This document shows positions 12,181-23,495 of a DNA stretch of 64,000 nt, piece after piece (the first letter of the stretch is position 1; each line of letters begins with the position of its first letter). Both the position numbers and the translations under genes were made by a program. The DNA lies in contig NC_030678.2 in NCBI RefSeq assembly GCF_000004195.4, forward strand, positions 132,523,104 to 132,587,103, written 5' to 3'. Source of the DNA: Xenopus tropicalis. Lineage: Eukaryota > Chordata > Amphibia > Anura > Pipidae. The notes under the pieces were generated by a model. The model saw only the letters and a program-made list of their open reading frames with translations. It had not been told where the DNA came from and ran no database searches.

Positions 12181-14751
12181 CTATAAAATGACAAAACGGA
12201 GCTCTGATAAGATGTCTTATAATGATTACTGTACTACATATTAACACTGTACCATAATGCATAATCATGACTATGTTGTATTGTTTGTGACTTTTGCCTT
12301 TGCCTTTGATCAGACATATAATGAGCTGTATATGGTAAGAGATCCCTTCACTCTGCCAAAGCTTTGTTTAAGGCAGAATGGAGTTTATTATTCATATAGT
12401 GCAACACAAAAAACTGTAACAACAAGCTGTATTTGACAGACTAGTGTTGCACTTTAATATAAAGAAAATAATATCTTCTTATGTGCATGCATATATAATA
12501 TTCAAACTCAACTTTTCTGTCCGACAAGTTCCTCATTCCTCCTAGCAAAGGAAGAAAGAATAACTAAAGTACCATTTATGATTACAAAAGATCATGAGAA
12601 AATAGAGCCATCTGAAGTTGCCAGGACTGTTAGTGTCTGGTCCGATCATAGGTATTTAAATGAATCAAAATCAATAAAATTCAATGACATGGGAATAAGA
12701 TATGAACCGACCCTTCAAACTACTTAAAATTTAGTAGCGTTTAGAAATTCAGATTTGAATATGAGAGCTGCCATTTATCAGTTGCAGTACATTTTAATTA
12801 AGCCTGGTTCCCCACTTCTGTTCAGCAATGCATGTACCTGAAGAACTCAGGAGTATCCAATGTTTATTCTAAACTTTGTTAGGGTAGTGATGCTATATAC
12901 AGTATCTCTCGTTAGAATATGTGGATTTTTTTTTTTTTTTTTGTCAAATCCTCTGGTTGGCACCTTAGCCTATTACCTGACTGTTTTTGCCCACATTTCT
13001 TCATGCTTTCTTTCCCTTCTACAATGTTGTATCTCTGTATATCTACACTAAAGGGACTGGGTGATCAAATGAGCTGTTAAAAGACATCACGAAAATTACA
13101 ACTCTTTAATAAAGACTAAAAATTAAAACTTAATCTAGATGGTGAAATGGCAAAATGAGAGCTTTCCTTTTTCTGCTGGTCTTGTTGGCTGAACCTTTCC
13201 ACTAATTACAAGTAAGACATTTCAACAACTCTGTCTGTTAAATGTGTGCTGACCCACTTCTCCTTCCCTTCAGATCATTTTGTTACCTTGAGGACAATAT
13301 CACGCTCAGATAAACAAATTAGTGGGCTAAGCTGCATACACACATATTCTGAAACAAGAGTCAGTATGTGATTGATGCACAAAATGCAATGACTTGGTAC
13401 ACAGTTTTTCTCTCTTTTTCCACCCCCTCCAAACGACTGATGCTTCCAGTGAAAAAGGAGGAAACAGGTCATGTGGAAGTAGGTCAGCCAAAGTCCTAAG
13501 AAAAATAATACTTGTCAGCACACATAATAAACACAGCTATCCTCTCTATAAATGACTAAGCCCCACTTACAATAATAAATAAATTATCGACTGAATTTGA
13601 GCAAAATATCCTATTTCTGCCAACCAAAATTCTTGCCCTATTTTGTCCTTCTAATTAAATGCTCAAAGAAACATATCTAATGAGATTCTGCAAAGGTTTG
13701 TTTTTCTTTTTTACATACAATCACTGCCCTGACTATGTCTTACTTGAATGGCCAACTTTAAAATGGCCTTGGTATCTGTGGTCATTATGATGTCAGTGAT
13801 TGGGCATTTAATGTGCCATATCACAGGATGTCACTGAAAGATCACAACAGGCTCTAGACACATCTGGGCGAGAAGTACCTGCAAGGCCTAGTAACATCAA
13901 AATGAAAATGATTCACCTAAACTGAAACACCAGCAACTTCTATTTAGTTATTATTCTTAAACAAAGATCCTAACAATATTTAACTATGCAGGTTTATCTG
14001 CTCCCTCATGACATTTTCTTGAATATAACTATAGTTCTTTTACATTCAAAAGAGGTTTAGTTTAATAGTGCATAGAATCTTTGTGGAGATGTATCTCTGC
14101 AGAGTTTCCAAGGAAAAGCTGACAAGACCAAACACTAAGAATTGTCTCAGCTGTCGTTAGGGGAAGTTTTATATGAAAGAAAAAGCTAGCAAGCCTGTTT
14201 TCTTTTTATAAAACTGTGTACTTGGTTATTTATGTATTTATGGATATTCACACGTAATATAATTTGCAATGGACACCTATTTTGAAGAATTATTTTATGG
14301 TGTGCTACTCTCCTAAAAAATAGGATGCAGCTTACATAAAGCATTTGGAATGTCCAACTGCAAAACAGCATACCTGAGTAATTTGCAGGAGGAAAATAAT
14401 GCTTGTCTGAGAGGTACGCTGATAAAACATGTAACATATCAAGAACTCTTACTAAGCAATCAATAAAATATTTTCCAAAAACAGATTTATTGAAAAACGT
14501 ATTTTTAGAGCTATTAAAATTCACTTTTTAGGCATACACAGGTGTTACTTGACCAATAAATTCAGATATTAGCATTCTGAGGCAAGTCTTTTTAGCAAGT
14601 TCCATGAGCAGAGAGACTGACTTCCTTCAGTTTGCCTTAGTCATATCACAATGATTTAGCAAGTCAAATAAATTATTTTATTTGATGAGCTAATTGAGTA
14701 AAATAATAGCATTGAGTTGTTGAGTGAAATGTCTGTTGTTACAGTACTTAC
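12181..14751 (-). other. vwa8: vwa8 intron, exon o to exon p
   Basis: AT-rich sequence of 2571 bp with a T16 run near 12929. I see no repeat with clear ends, RNA gene or extra exon. Confidence 0.7.
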
Positions 14752-14858
14752 CTGCTTGTTTTCATAAAATAGGACATCAGGAACTTTCATCTTTTCATTT
14801 GGGTTATGTACTGGCACAGTGATGTTACCAAGCCTCAGTATACCAGAATTTATTTCAC
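14752..14858 (-). CDS. vwa8: VWA8 exon o: lead-in to module 3
   Basis: This exon has 107 nt. It completes Cys563 (T|GT) and encodes 564-598, ending in phase 0. The peptide starts EINSGILRLGNITVPVHNP and ends EKMKVPDVLFYENKQ. KMKVPDVLFY is strongly conserved with mammals and precedes the P-loop of AAA+ module 3. The acceptor is TTTGTTTAG and the donor the consensus GTAAGT. Confidence 0.95.
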
Positions 14859-15587
14859 CTAAACAAAATATTCCAATGAAATAACAATGTAACAATGTTA
14901 TATTATAATATATGTATATTATCTTATAAACCTCTAAATCCCAATTTCCTATTTAAAATGAAATATATGCACTGTTAATAAGTAGATTTCTTCAGTTTTT
15001 TTGTATGATATGTAGGATGAAGTAGCTAATTGTGTCAACTGGTTGTTTATTTATGCATATAAGAACTGCCATATATACGTATATGGCTGAGGTATTCTTC
15101 AAAAATACAGAATACAATCATAGACAGAGGTGTTGTTCTAGTTTAATATGAACGCCAAAGTAGAGAAAATAACATATACATGCACACATATAGGTATTGG
15201 ACCCCTTATCCAGAAAGTTCTGAATTACAGTAAGGCTACCTTCCATAGACTCCATTTTGATAAAATAATTCACATTTTTAAAAATTGTTTCCTTTTCCTC
15301 TCTTATAATAAAACTAAAGTACCTTGTACTTGATTCCAACTAAGATACAAGTAATCCTTACTGGAGCCAAAACAATTCTATTGGATTTAATTACCGTTTA
15401 AATAATTTTATTAGCAGACTTAAGGTAGGAGATCCGAATTATGGAAAGAATTCTATCGAGAGAACCCCAGGTCCCAAGCATTCTGGATAACGGGTCACAT
15501 GCCTGTACATTAGAAGGTACTAGAGAGGTTTTTAAGAATTCTAGTGGGTAAAATTTGCATACAAAAATTAAAAAAAAAATATCTTAC
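14859..15587 (-). other. vwa8: vwa8 intron, exon n to exon o
   Basis: 729 bp; it contains a complete MITE of the CAGGTATGGG family (15191-15505) and otherwise nothing recognised. Confidence 0.7.
15191..15505. mobile_element. MITE, CAGGTATGGG family (TA-flanked)
   Basis: The left end TAGGTATTGGACCCCTTATC and the right end GATAACGGGTCACATGCCTG are inverted copies, with TA on both sides. The interior carries the family words CCATAGACTCCATTTT, AAAACTAAAGTACCTTGTACTTGATT and CAGACTTAAGGTAGG. TA flanks suggest a Tc1/mariner-type origin. At least seven more copies or pieces occur in this window. Confidence 0.8.
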
Positions 15588-15694
15588 AGCTGTAATCTTT
15601 TTCTTGTATCCTTTCCAAATCCATAATGTTTTCCTCTACACCAGAATCAGCCAGATTTTTGTGCAGAGTTGATCTAGCCAAATTTGGTAAAAAT
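15588..15694 (-). CDS. vwa8: VWA8 exon n: linker between modules 2 and 3
   Basis: This exon has 107 nt. It completes Arg527, encodes 528-562 and leaves one base (T) of Cys563. It begins FLPNLARSTLHKNLADSGV and ends ERIQEKDYS. The acceptor is TTTTTGTAG and the donor GTAAGA. The first part matches RFLPSLARSALEKNLAD of mammals. The acidic middle is variable. The KDY-S-C end matches KDYKC. Confidence 0.94.
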
Positions 15695-16666
15695 CTACAA
15701 AAAAAATAAAGAATAAAATGTTATGGCATGTTTTCTGTTTAATATTAAAGCTATGAGAAAGAAAAGCTAAAAACAAATTCTGTATACCTGTAAAGGAGAA
15801 CTAAACCCCCCTTGGCACAAAAGCCCCCCTCAACTGCCCTCCATCTTCAAACCTTTACAGTTGATTACACAGAAAAGTGCCCATATTTGAAATCATGAGA
15901 TAAAATGCAGAGCAGTGCAGTAAAGTTCCCTGGTGCCATCTCCTGTCCATTCTCATCCTCTTTGGGTCTCTTCGCCCACACAGAACCTACAGGAGCATGC
16001 GCAGTTGAAGCTGATTCCTGACTAGCCCCAACTGTGCATGCTCCTGCAGGCTCAGTGTTGCTGAAAAGACCGGAAGTAGATGAAAATGGGCAGAAGATGG
16101 AACCGGGGAACTCTGCTGTGCTGCTCTGCAATTTTATCTCAGGTTTTCCAATAGGGACACCTAGTTCTCCTTTAATCAGGCACATTTAACCTGTGATGGG
16201 CCAATGGTAAGGTACATACCTCCCAAGCAGTGGGGGGGCGGAGTGTAGAGGCATGAGAATATGATGTGATGCAGACCAGAGGTGAAGAGGAAGGTTTGAC
16301 TACCATGAGAGATGATGTAAATGGGGGCAAATCGTTGCTTTCGCAGCCAGCCAAAGCTGGACAAAACTGGAAAATGTACTATTGTAGAAGTATACGTAAG
16401 TTTTCTTTCAGGTAAGCTTCTTGCAGCTTATCACAGTTCTAAAACTTACCCTCATATGTAATAGGTGTAGGTGTACTGCCTATTTGTCTGCCTGCATTTA
16501 GAGAGATAAACACATGTGGCATAAGCCTAACCCTACTACTTTCCATCATAAGCAAAAATCACAACTACATTTTTAATTGCAAGTATGAACCCAGACAAAC
16601 AGTAACATGAGGATGTTTGCCCAAAATAATCTTATGTGATTTCTAGAGTTTTGTCCGTATTTATAC
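15695..16666 (-). other. vwa8: vwa8 intron, exon m to exon n
   Basis: 972 bp; nearly half is the T2-type foldback MITE at 15790-16175. The remainder (16176-16666) shows nothing I can name. Confidence 0.7.
15790..16175. mobile_element. T2-type foldback MITE
   Basis: The left end GTAAAGGAGAACTAAACC (first TTAA changed to GTAA) pairs with the right end CTAGTTCTCCTTTAA. From 15897 to 16140 the interior folds back: GAGATAAAATGCAGAGCAG pairs with CTGCTCTGCAATTTTATCTC, and the pairing continues through GGAGCATGCGCAGTTG and CAACTGTGCATGCTCC. Most of the 386 bp can therefore form one long imperfect hairpin. Confidence 0.8.
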
Positions 16667-16782
16667 CTTGAAAGGCAGGCCTTATTTGCAGCATGATAAA
16701 GACCTTCTTCTGGGTACTGAGACAGACGACGGCAGATTCGAAGTAATTGCCTTGTTGATAAAGATGAAGCCAAGGACTGTGC
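16667..16782 (-). CDS. vwa8: VWA8 exon m: module 2 lid with sensor 2-like Arg cluster
   Basis: This exon has 116 nt, residues 489-526 plus AG of 527. The peptide contains SLSTRQLLRICRRLSQYPEE and ends NKACLS. STRQLLRI..RL is the typical STR-containing sensor 2 helix of dynein-like AAA modules, and the Arg after ST is the usual sensor 2 residue. The acceptor is TCTGACAG and the donor GTATAA. It is separated from exon l by a 6.1-kb intron that carries a Tc1 element. Confidence 0.95.
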
Positions 16783-17191
16783 CTGTCAGAGAAGAACATA
16801 GCAAAGAGAAAAAAAACACAAAAATTTCTACATAAAAAATAACCAAAGCCTCAAAAAGTGTCAGGCAACAGCAATATCTCAGTGTTTACTATGCTATTTA
16901 TTACTTCAGTAAGAAATAACTTCAGTCAAGCTGCTATGAAGAGAATGTTTTCCCTGTTCATCCACCTGCTGCCATCCCTTTTAACTCAGATGTAGTTACT
17001 CATTTTTCAAAAACCTTCATTGAAGTTCACATAGACCCTTTTGTTGTAAACATTTATTTACCTTTGATCTCTGCTCATTTGTGTTTTCTGCTAACTTAAT
17101 TATATTATTTATGCATAACATGTTCTTTGTTCCATCTACTGCAATAAATAATACACTCAAATAGGCAGAATTGATGCAACATTGTAGATAT

Positions 17192-17760
17192 TTAAAGGAG
17201 AACTAAAGCTTAACTGAAGAAGCAGGGCACAAATATTGCACATTATGTTTTGGGTTTGTGTACATGCCCATGGCAACCACAGCCCTTTAGCAGGGAAGAT
17301 CTGTGCCTCCAAAGATGCCCCAGTAGCTCCCCATTTTCTTTTCTGCTGATTCCCTGCACATGCTCTGTGCTGCTGTCAGTTACCTGAGCTTAGGGACCAA
17401 CTCACCATATACTGTATACATTTAAGGCTAATTAGTAAATAATAATACAGATCATTATTACATGATAGCTCTGAAACGTGTGCAATTAGGATCAGAATTT
17501 AATCAGTCCTGTTGCATCAGCCTATAAGACAGACAAACCTTATTTTCTGTTTGATAATTTGCGACAAAACCCTAAGCTTATCTTCTCAGCAGCTGCCCAG
17601 AGCATAATGAGCATGTGAGTGTCACTGACACTTCTAACAAAACTCAAGATGAGGAGCACCTTTGACAATATTCAAAGTCTGAATCATTGCTGCTATATGG
17701 ATGCCAAATGTTTAGGCTGGTGTAAAATTATATAAAATGTGGCATTGGTTTTCCTTTATA
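17192..17760. mobile_element. T2-type MITE, long form
   Basis: It begins TTAAAGGAGAACTAAAGC and ends near GGTTTTCCTTTATA, a degraded CCTTTAA. The interior words GATGCCCCAGTAGCTCCCC, CTGCTGTCAGTTACCTGAGC and AGCAGCTGCCCAGAGC match a common longer Xenopus TTAA element as I remember it. No open frame. The right border is approximate. Confidence 0.65.
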
Positions 17761-20069
17761 AACATTAAATTCTTTACATGTTGTAATTTATAATATTTTA
17801 TTCTGCATACTGTGTTGAAAAAGTGCTGTCAATATATCAGTTTACTTCATTTTAATTCTAAGAAACTTTCTTTTTAAATCTTGCAGGTCAAGGGTGGGCC
17901 TAACTTGCCACCAGCCCAGCACCAGCGACTTCCCCAGCACTGTCTCAGCCCCCAACATCTGTGTTTTGTGATGATTTATATAGATGTGTCTGCCCCTACA
18001 ATGATGTCAGAGATGGTAGGGGTTAGTGTGGCTATATATATCACTGTTTATCACTATTTGTTTTTAAAAGTTGATTATACCTACTTTAGCTAAACTCAGA
18101 ATTCATACAAATCTTAATAGCTAGAATTACATCTGTTGCGATGAATATACTGTGCAATAGGGAAGCAATAAAAACACCCTTCTATATTACTACACAGTAC
18201 TTTAATGGGATCTAGATTAAAAATTTCCATTACACAAAAAAAAGCTAAAACATTGGTAGAATCCAATATCCTATACAGATATAGAAATCCTATCTATCCT
18301 ATTGGTAGAATCCATTTAGTAGTGCAGTGCCTTATAGATAGAGCCAGGTGTTCTAAAAAAAAATAAAAATAAAGGATGTCATGGTTAAAACCTAGTGAGA
18401 GCTAGAGGCCCATGATTGGAAATGTGGGACAACAAATTAAAAAGAAAGTTTTTTTTCCACATGTTCTATTTTAAAATTTCTAAAAATAAGTCAGAAACAA
18501 CTAAGCACAGATAGCTTTGACTTCAAAATCTATTTTGCAAGACCATTTCATTTTATAGCTCACATTTATCTGTTTCTAATTATCTACATATGTCTGCACG
18601 CTTTCTGCACAACTATTTCTCCTTTTTTGTATAAGATGAATTCCTGACCAGGATTTAAATTCAGAAAACAAAAAGAAATAATGAGGTATTCGCAAGAACA
18701 TATTGCAAAAGACTAAAAGAAATGGGCAGCTGTGACCAGTATGTATCCTACACTCACAAGCAAGGCAGATGTTCTGACTGAAAAATAGAACCTCCACAAA
18801 CTCATTGTTTGGATTTATAAGACAGCACGGGTTGTTGATTTGTCAAAATGGAATTGTTTTAGTTAGTGATCTCTCTATATATAGAGTTATCTCTCTCAGA
18901 ATATAATGGACATCAATGACTGACCCAGTAGTTTCAGGGCAAAACTTTGCACTTCTCATAGTGTGATCCAATTTTCATAGCTATTTCTCAATTTACTAGT
19001 GGCCAAATTGCCCTCGGTGTGGTCATTTAGCCATTAAAATAAGTTCCAAAAAAATGACACATGTCATTTTAGCCCAACTGTGTTAAATTTGTGTTGATGT
19101 GGACACAATTTTGTTGAAACTGCACCACGTATGACTTGCAAATGCAATGAAAATGGAATTATGAAGAAAAGGGTGTATTAAGGGTCAAAAACATGACTAC
19201 TGCATTTAAATGTTAACTTTTCACACTTGTGGTAAGTAAATGACCCCTTAAATATGGAAAGAATTTATGCAAATGGATGGAAGTCATGGGATAAGATGAT
19301 TACTGAAAAAAAATTATTAAGAATTATGAAAAAGGTGAGAGGCAAAAAAAGAATGGGACAAACAAACAGACAAGGCTAAATCAAAAGATAAAGTTAGAGG
19401 AAAGAAGGAAAATATATATTCCTTATAAAGTGTAACAATTGTGTAGATAAGGGCCTCAGGGATCAGAGGTGCTACTTGCAGGCACTGGTGTTCACAGATG
19501 CCCTTTTGGGGCCCCAGGCTTTCTGCAGCTGTACGCACAGGAAGCCAACAAGTTTTAGGAAGCAGAGCAAAAACATTTAATAGCAACCAAAGTCGAGACC
19601 AAGGGGTTGATTTATTAGTTTTCAGAACAGTGTTTTGCCTTAATTACTGTAAATCACGTTAATCCTGTTTTTGTAAATAAATTCATACAAAGGCAAAACA
19701 AAGGGTCAGTTATATAGTAGTCAACAAGTAATCAAACCATGGGCAAATAACAGAAGTATAGGGAAACGGTTGCACTACACATATGTCAGCTTGGACATAA
19801 GTATAAGAATATGTGGCAAGGCATCAGTTAAAGATAGAAACATCACATATGCCCAGATGTTTTAGTCTGCTTCCATACTGATAAGGTGGAGTGTAGAATA
19901 GGGGGGAGTTGCCCATGCCTGACAGCACCTTATTCTAGAACTGCTTGAGCAGTCCACTGAGGACCTCTCCTCCTGCTTGATAGCTTTCTAGTACAGGCAA
20001 TACAGGACCTTGTCTTTGCACCCTTGGGGATCCACAATAACAGAATCTTTAAATCCCCAATGGCATATA

Positions 20070-21205
20070 CAGTGGAGGAAATAATTATTTGACCCCTCAC
20101 TGATTTTGTAAGTTTGTCCAATGACAAAGAAATGAAAAGTCTCAGAACAGTATCATTTCAATGGTAGGTTTATTTTAACAGTGGCAGATAGCACATCAAA
20201 TAACTTTAAATAAAAGATAGCAACTGATTTGCATTTCATTGACCACAGTCACCAAGAAAACCATTGGAAACACATTACACCGCAATGGATTAAAATCCTG
20301 CAGGGCTTGCAAGGTCCCCCTGCTCAAGAAGGCACATGTGCAGGCCCGTCTGAAGTTTGCCAATGAACACCTGAATGATTCTGTGAGTGACTGGGAGAAG
20401 GTGCTGTGGTCTGATGAGACCAAAATAAAGCTCTTTGGCATTAACTCAACTCGCTGTGTTTGGAGGAAGAAAAATGCTGCCTATGACCCCCAAAACACCG
20501 TCCCCACCGTCAAGCATGGGGGTGGAAACATTTTGCTTTGGGGGTGTTTTTCTGCTAAGGGCACAGGACAACTTATTCGCATTAACAGGAAAATGGACGG
20601 AGCCATGTATCGTGAAATCCTGAACGACAACCTCCTCCCCTCTGCCAGGAAACTGAAAATGGGTCGTGGATGGGTGTTCCAGCACGACAATGACCCAAAA
20701 CATACAGCAAAGGCAACAAAGGAGTGGCTCAAGAAGAAGCACATTAAGGTCATGGAGTGGCCTAGTCAGTCTCCGGACCTTAATCCAATAAAAAACCTAT
20801 GGAGGGAGCTCAAGCTCAGAGTTGCACAGAGACAGCCTCGAAACCTTAGGGATTTAGAGATGATCTGCAAAGAGGAGTGGATCAACATTCCTCCTAAAAT
20901 GTGCGCAAACTTGGTCATCAATTACAAGAAACGTTTGACCTCTGTGCTTGCAAACAAGGGTTTTTCCACTAAGTATTAAGTCTTTTTTTGTTAGAGGGTT
21001 CAAAAACTTATTTCACTCAATGAAATGCAAATCAGTTGCTATCTTTTATTTAAAGTTATTTTTTCGATTTTCCTTTTGATGTGCTATCTGCCACTGTTAA
21101 AATAAACCTACCATTGAAATGATACTGTTCTGAGACTTTTCATTTCTTTGTCATTGGACAAACTTACAAAATCAGTGAGGGGTCAAATAATTATTTCCTC
21201 CACTG
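20070..21205 (+). mobile_element. Tc1-type DNA transposon, internally deleted
   Basis: The element begins CAGTGGAGGAAATAATTATT and ends AATAATTATTTCCTCCACTG, flanked by TA on both sides (20068-20069 and 21206-21207), the Tc1/mariner target. The long terminal inverted repeats (left 20070 to about 20242, right about 21017-21205) are nearly identical. The right one has about 16 extra bases (TTTTCGATTTTCCTTTTG region) that the left one lacks. Between them lies only the C-terminal two thirds of a transposase gene, so the part encoding the paired-type DNA-binding domain has been deleted. Total length is 1136 bp; an intact element of this type is longer, about 1.6 kb. Confidence 0.95.
20239..20982 (+). 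pseudogene. Tc1 transposase, N-truncated, DD34K
   Basis: A 246-codon frame with no stop or frameshift covers the catalytic half of a Tc1 transposase, the enzyme that cuts and joins at TA sites. It opens directly after the left inverted repeat without an ATG (the first codon is TTG). It lacks the N-terminal helix-turn-helix domains; a full enzyme has about 340 residues. [20 protein letters not shown] is the end of the DNA-binding part. Asp59 in [11 protein letters not shown] and Asp150 in [10 protein letters not shown] are the first two catalytic acids. Thirty-four residues after Asp150 the expected Glu of PIENLW is Lys185 (AAA at 20791-20793), so the DD34E triad is broken. It ends GFSTKY and TAA. 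It cannot be active, but its intact frame points to fairly recent arrival. Confidence 0.93.
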
Positions 21206-21630
21206 TATTTAATAAAAATATGAGTAGGAGAAGTACTGGTAGTCATTCTAAACAAAAATCTCAAACATAGACACATAAATTGAGTCTGACCTTGCTAGAA
21301 GGGCATGAGAAGAAACCTCATCGCCAGAAGATACAGCTTAGAAGAAACAGGATGGGACATAAACACAAAAAAACGGTGTAAAATCACATGCAGCCCTGTA
21401 TACATGTGAGTGACTGTATTTACATTTTTAAATATCTATATTACCTTATGCACATTGTTAGGTAGTGCTACTGTATCGCATGTAGCATGTAAACTGTATA
21501 GGACAGGGACCTCCCTCCTCTTTCTATTACCACATAGCACTTAATCTTGAAAATATATATATGTATATATCTATAGTCTACCACTGTACTGATTCCTGTC
21601 TGTCCTATTATCATATTGTTTTAATATACA

Positions 21631-22075
21631 GTAGTGATGAATGAATCTGTCCTTTTTTGCCAAAAGTTTCACAAAACTATGGAAACACTGTGAAAAACTA
21701 TTGAAATGCATTGAAGTCAAAAGGCATCATTTGCATAGTTTTTTTTCCACGCAAAACACATTGGTTAATGGGTGTTTTTTTCTCACATTTTTTTTATGCC
21801 AAATGCACTGAAGTCAATTGGGAGTTTTTTCTTACTTCAAATTCATTAAAATTAATGGGTGTTTCTTTCTGTCAGTTAGAAGTTTTTTCTCACTCCAAAT
21901 GCATTCAAGTGAATGGGCACCTTTTTTTGTGCTTTTTGCATTTTTTGCGGTTTTGAGAAAAAAATTCTCTGTGGGCAAAACATGGAATTTTATCGTGAAT
22001 TTATGCCTGGAGAAAAAAATTGGCACTAATGGACAGCGATGCTTTATTTTATTTTTTTTTTTAAAATGAAAATGT
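21631..22075. repeat. repeat element with imperfect tandem units
   Basis: After GTGATGAATGAATCTGTCC the sequence repeats a loose unit of roughly 60-75 bp: AAATGCATTGAAGTCAA, CACATTGGTTAATGGGTG, AAATGCACTGAAGTCAATTG, AAATTCATTAAAATTAATGG, AAATGCATTCAAGTGAATGG, each followed by TTTTTTCTCAC-like text. Two 81-83 residue open frames across it arise from the repeat and T-runs. It resembles a known Xenopus element type starting with GATGAGCGAAT; the borders are uncertain. Confidence 0.6.
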
Positions 22076-22903
22076 ATATACATGTTGTAATTGTCTTCAG
22101 CTAGGGGCCACTTGAGTTCTCAAGCAGCTGCTGTCTCTATTATCATACTACTGGAAAGTGAGGTTTAATGGCATGACTGCAAAATTTGCAACAGGGATGT
22201 GTGTTATTGTTATTTCAAGTTTTTTACTGTCAAACATCTTAAGCCATTTCTATGTTTAGAAACATAGGCAGGAGCAGCTAAGCCATGCATTATCCATATT
22301 TGATCTGACATTTGATTTGAACCTGTTAATTATAAATACAGTTTCAAGCTGTGTAGTTATTATGACTGACATAATACCATTCCATGTGCTGAGTAGCTTG
22401 TTAAATCATGTTTCTACAGAGAGATTGGTCTGTTTACATTAAAGATCCACTTCCTTAAGAATACCATAATCATGAATGCATTCTGATATATCTCTTATAG
22501 TAGGGATTGGAGTTTTTCTTCACAAACACTTAAATTTGCATATTTTTTTTTCTTCTTTGCTACAATGTGCTGCTAAGTATTCCTCTGATCTTATTAAATG
22601 TAACAATATAACTGGTCTGTCAGGCAGGCCTGTTATTTTAAGGTAAACACATAACAGATTGAAGCTCATCACTTCTAGGCATTTTTTTTGTCCTTCCCAC
22701 GATGTACTGCTCACAATGCCATTGGTTAAACAAGTAGAAGGGGCTGTAATGGATATAGTCAAGTTCAGTTCCTTGGAAAACCATCACAGGTTTCTTTTTG
22801 CTATAAATGCACTACAGAGCAGTTCTCCAAAACTCAATGTCATTGGTCAGTCGTGTCCCCAAAAAGAATGTTTTTGATTACAATTTTTTTTTAGCGGACT
22901 TAC

Positions 22904-22981
22904 CGTAGGATCCTTTGTGTCTCGCAGTTTGTGTGTTACAGTAAGCAGCTGTTCAACTGCCTCCTTTGCAACACCTGGCAC
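22904..22981 (-). CDS. vwa8: VWA8 exon l: module 2 lid
   Basis: This exon has 78 nt, 26 codons, phase 0 to 0 (residues 463-488). The peptide is VPGVAKEAVEQLLTVTHKLR followed by DTKDPT. It corresponds to VPNVPQEALDKLLSFTHKLRE in mammals, the first lid helix after module 2. The acceptor is CAATCAG and the donor the consensus GTAAGT. It is separated from exon k by the shortest intron seen, 345 bp. Confidence 0.95.
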
Positions 22982-23326
22982 CTGATTGAAATAAATATAT
23001 ATATTTTAACATAATTGTAATATTCCTCTCAAAACACTGTCTATATGGCTCTTGACTTAATGCACTTTTTGGTCACAGTTACCAAAATATAAAATGGTAG
23101 GCATCTGATATTCCTCCACTAAAAAAAAACACTCTGCCAACTCCTGTTTCAAAAACAAGGGGGATTTAATAAGACAGTGTTTCCTAGCTTTTCTCTTTTC
23201 ATTCTAGGTAAAATAGCTGAAAACTACACACCACACAAGACAATACATTATTTAATGTAACTGTACAATTTTAGTTCTTGTTTTGATGACAGGAAGAAAT
23301 CCAACATCTTTCAAAATGTTTCTCAC
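22982..23326 (-). other. vwa8: vwa8 intron, exon k to exon l
   Basis: 345 bp, AT-rich, no repeat seen. Confidence 0.75.
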
Positions 23327-23495
23327 CATTCCTGTGATTATTTGAATCTCCTCTTTTTTAGTTAAAGACTTGATTTCATGAAAAAGAAACATTGTCAGAA
23401 GCTCAGGACCCAACCACTGCTGAGAGTTACCACCAAGCACAGGAGGTTCTGCCAGAGCAATTATTCTGAAAGATGGGTGGATGGGAAATATAGAT
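23327..23495 (-). CDS. vwa8: VWA8 exon k: module 2 sensor 1 region
   Basis: This exon has 169 nt, the longest in the window. It completes residue 406 and encodes 407-462, ending in phase 0. It starts SIFPIHPSFRIIALAEPPV, where FRIIALAEP is the sensor 1 strand of module 2. It continues QQWLGPELLTMFLFHEIKS and ends EIQIITGM before GTGAGA. The acceptor is TTCCTCAG. The frame stays open through the donor (MVRNIL), but the next exon resumes the family sequence with VPGVAKEA, which fixes the donor. Confidence 0.96.

Larger units (their letters stand above)
16783..22903 (-). other. vwa8: vwa8 intron, exon l to exon m
   Basis: This 6.1-kb intron holds a T2-type element (17192-17760), the Tc1 element (20070-21205) and a repeat array-like element (21631-22075). 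The stretches 17761-20069 and 22076-22903 show no gene or clear repeat borders, although 19000-19250 may be another eroded MITE (it ends TAAATGACCCCTTA). Confidence 0.65.

Noticed and set aside
12071..12268. 65-residue minus frame over exon p
   Set aside because: Wrong phase; the real exon p is read in another frame with matching splice sites and family sequence.
20446..20753. 98- and 90-residue minus frames
   Set aside because: Antisense shadows of the Tc1 transposase frame.
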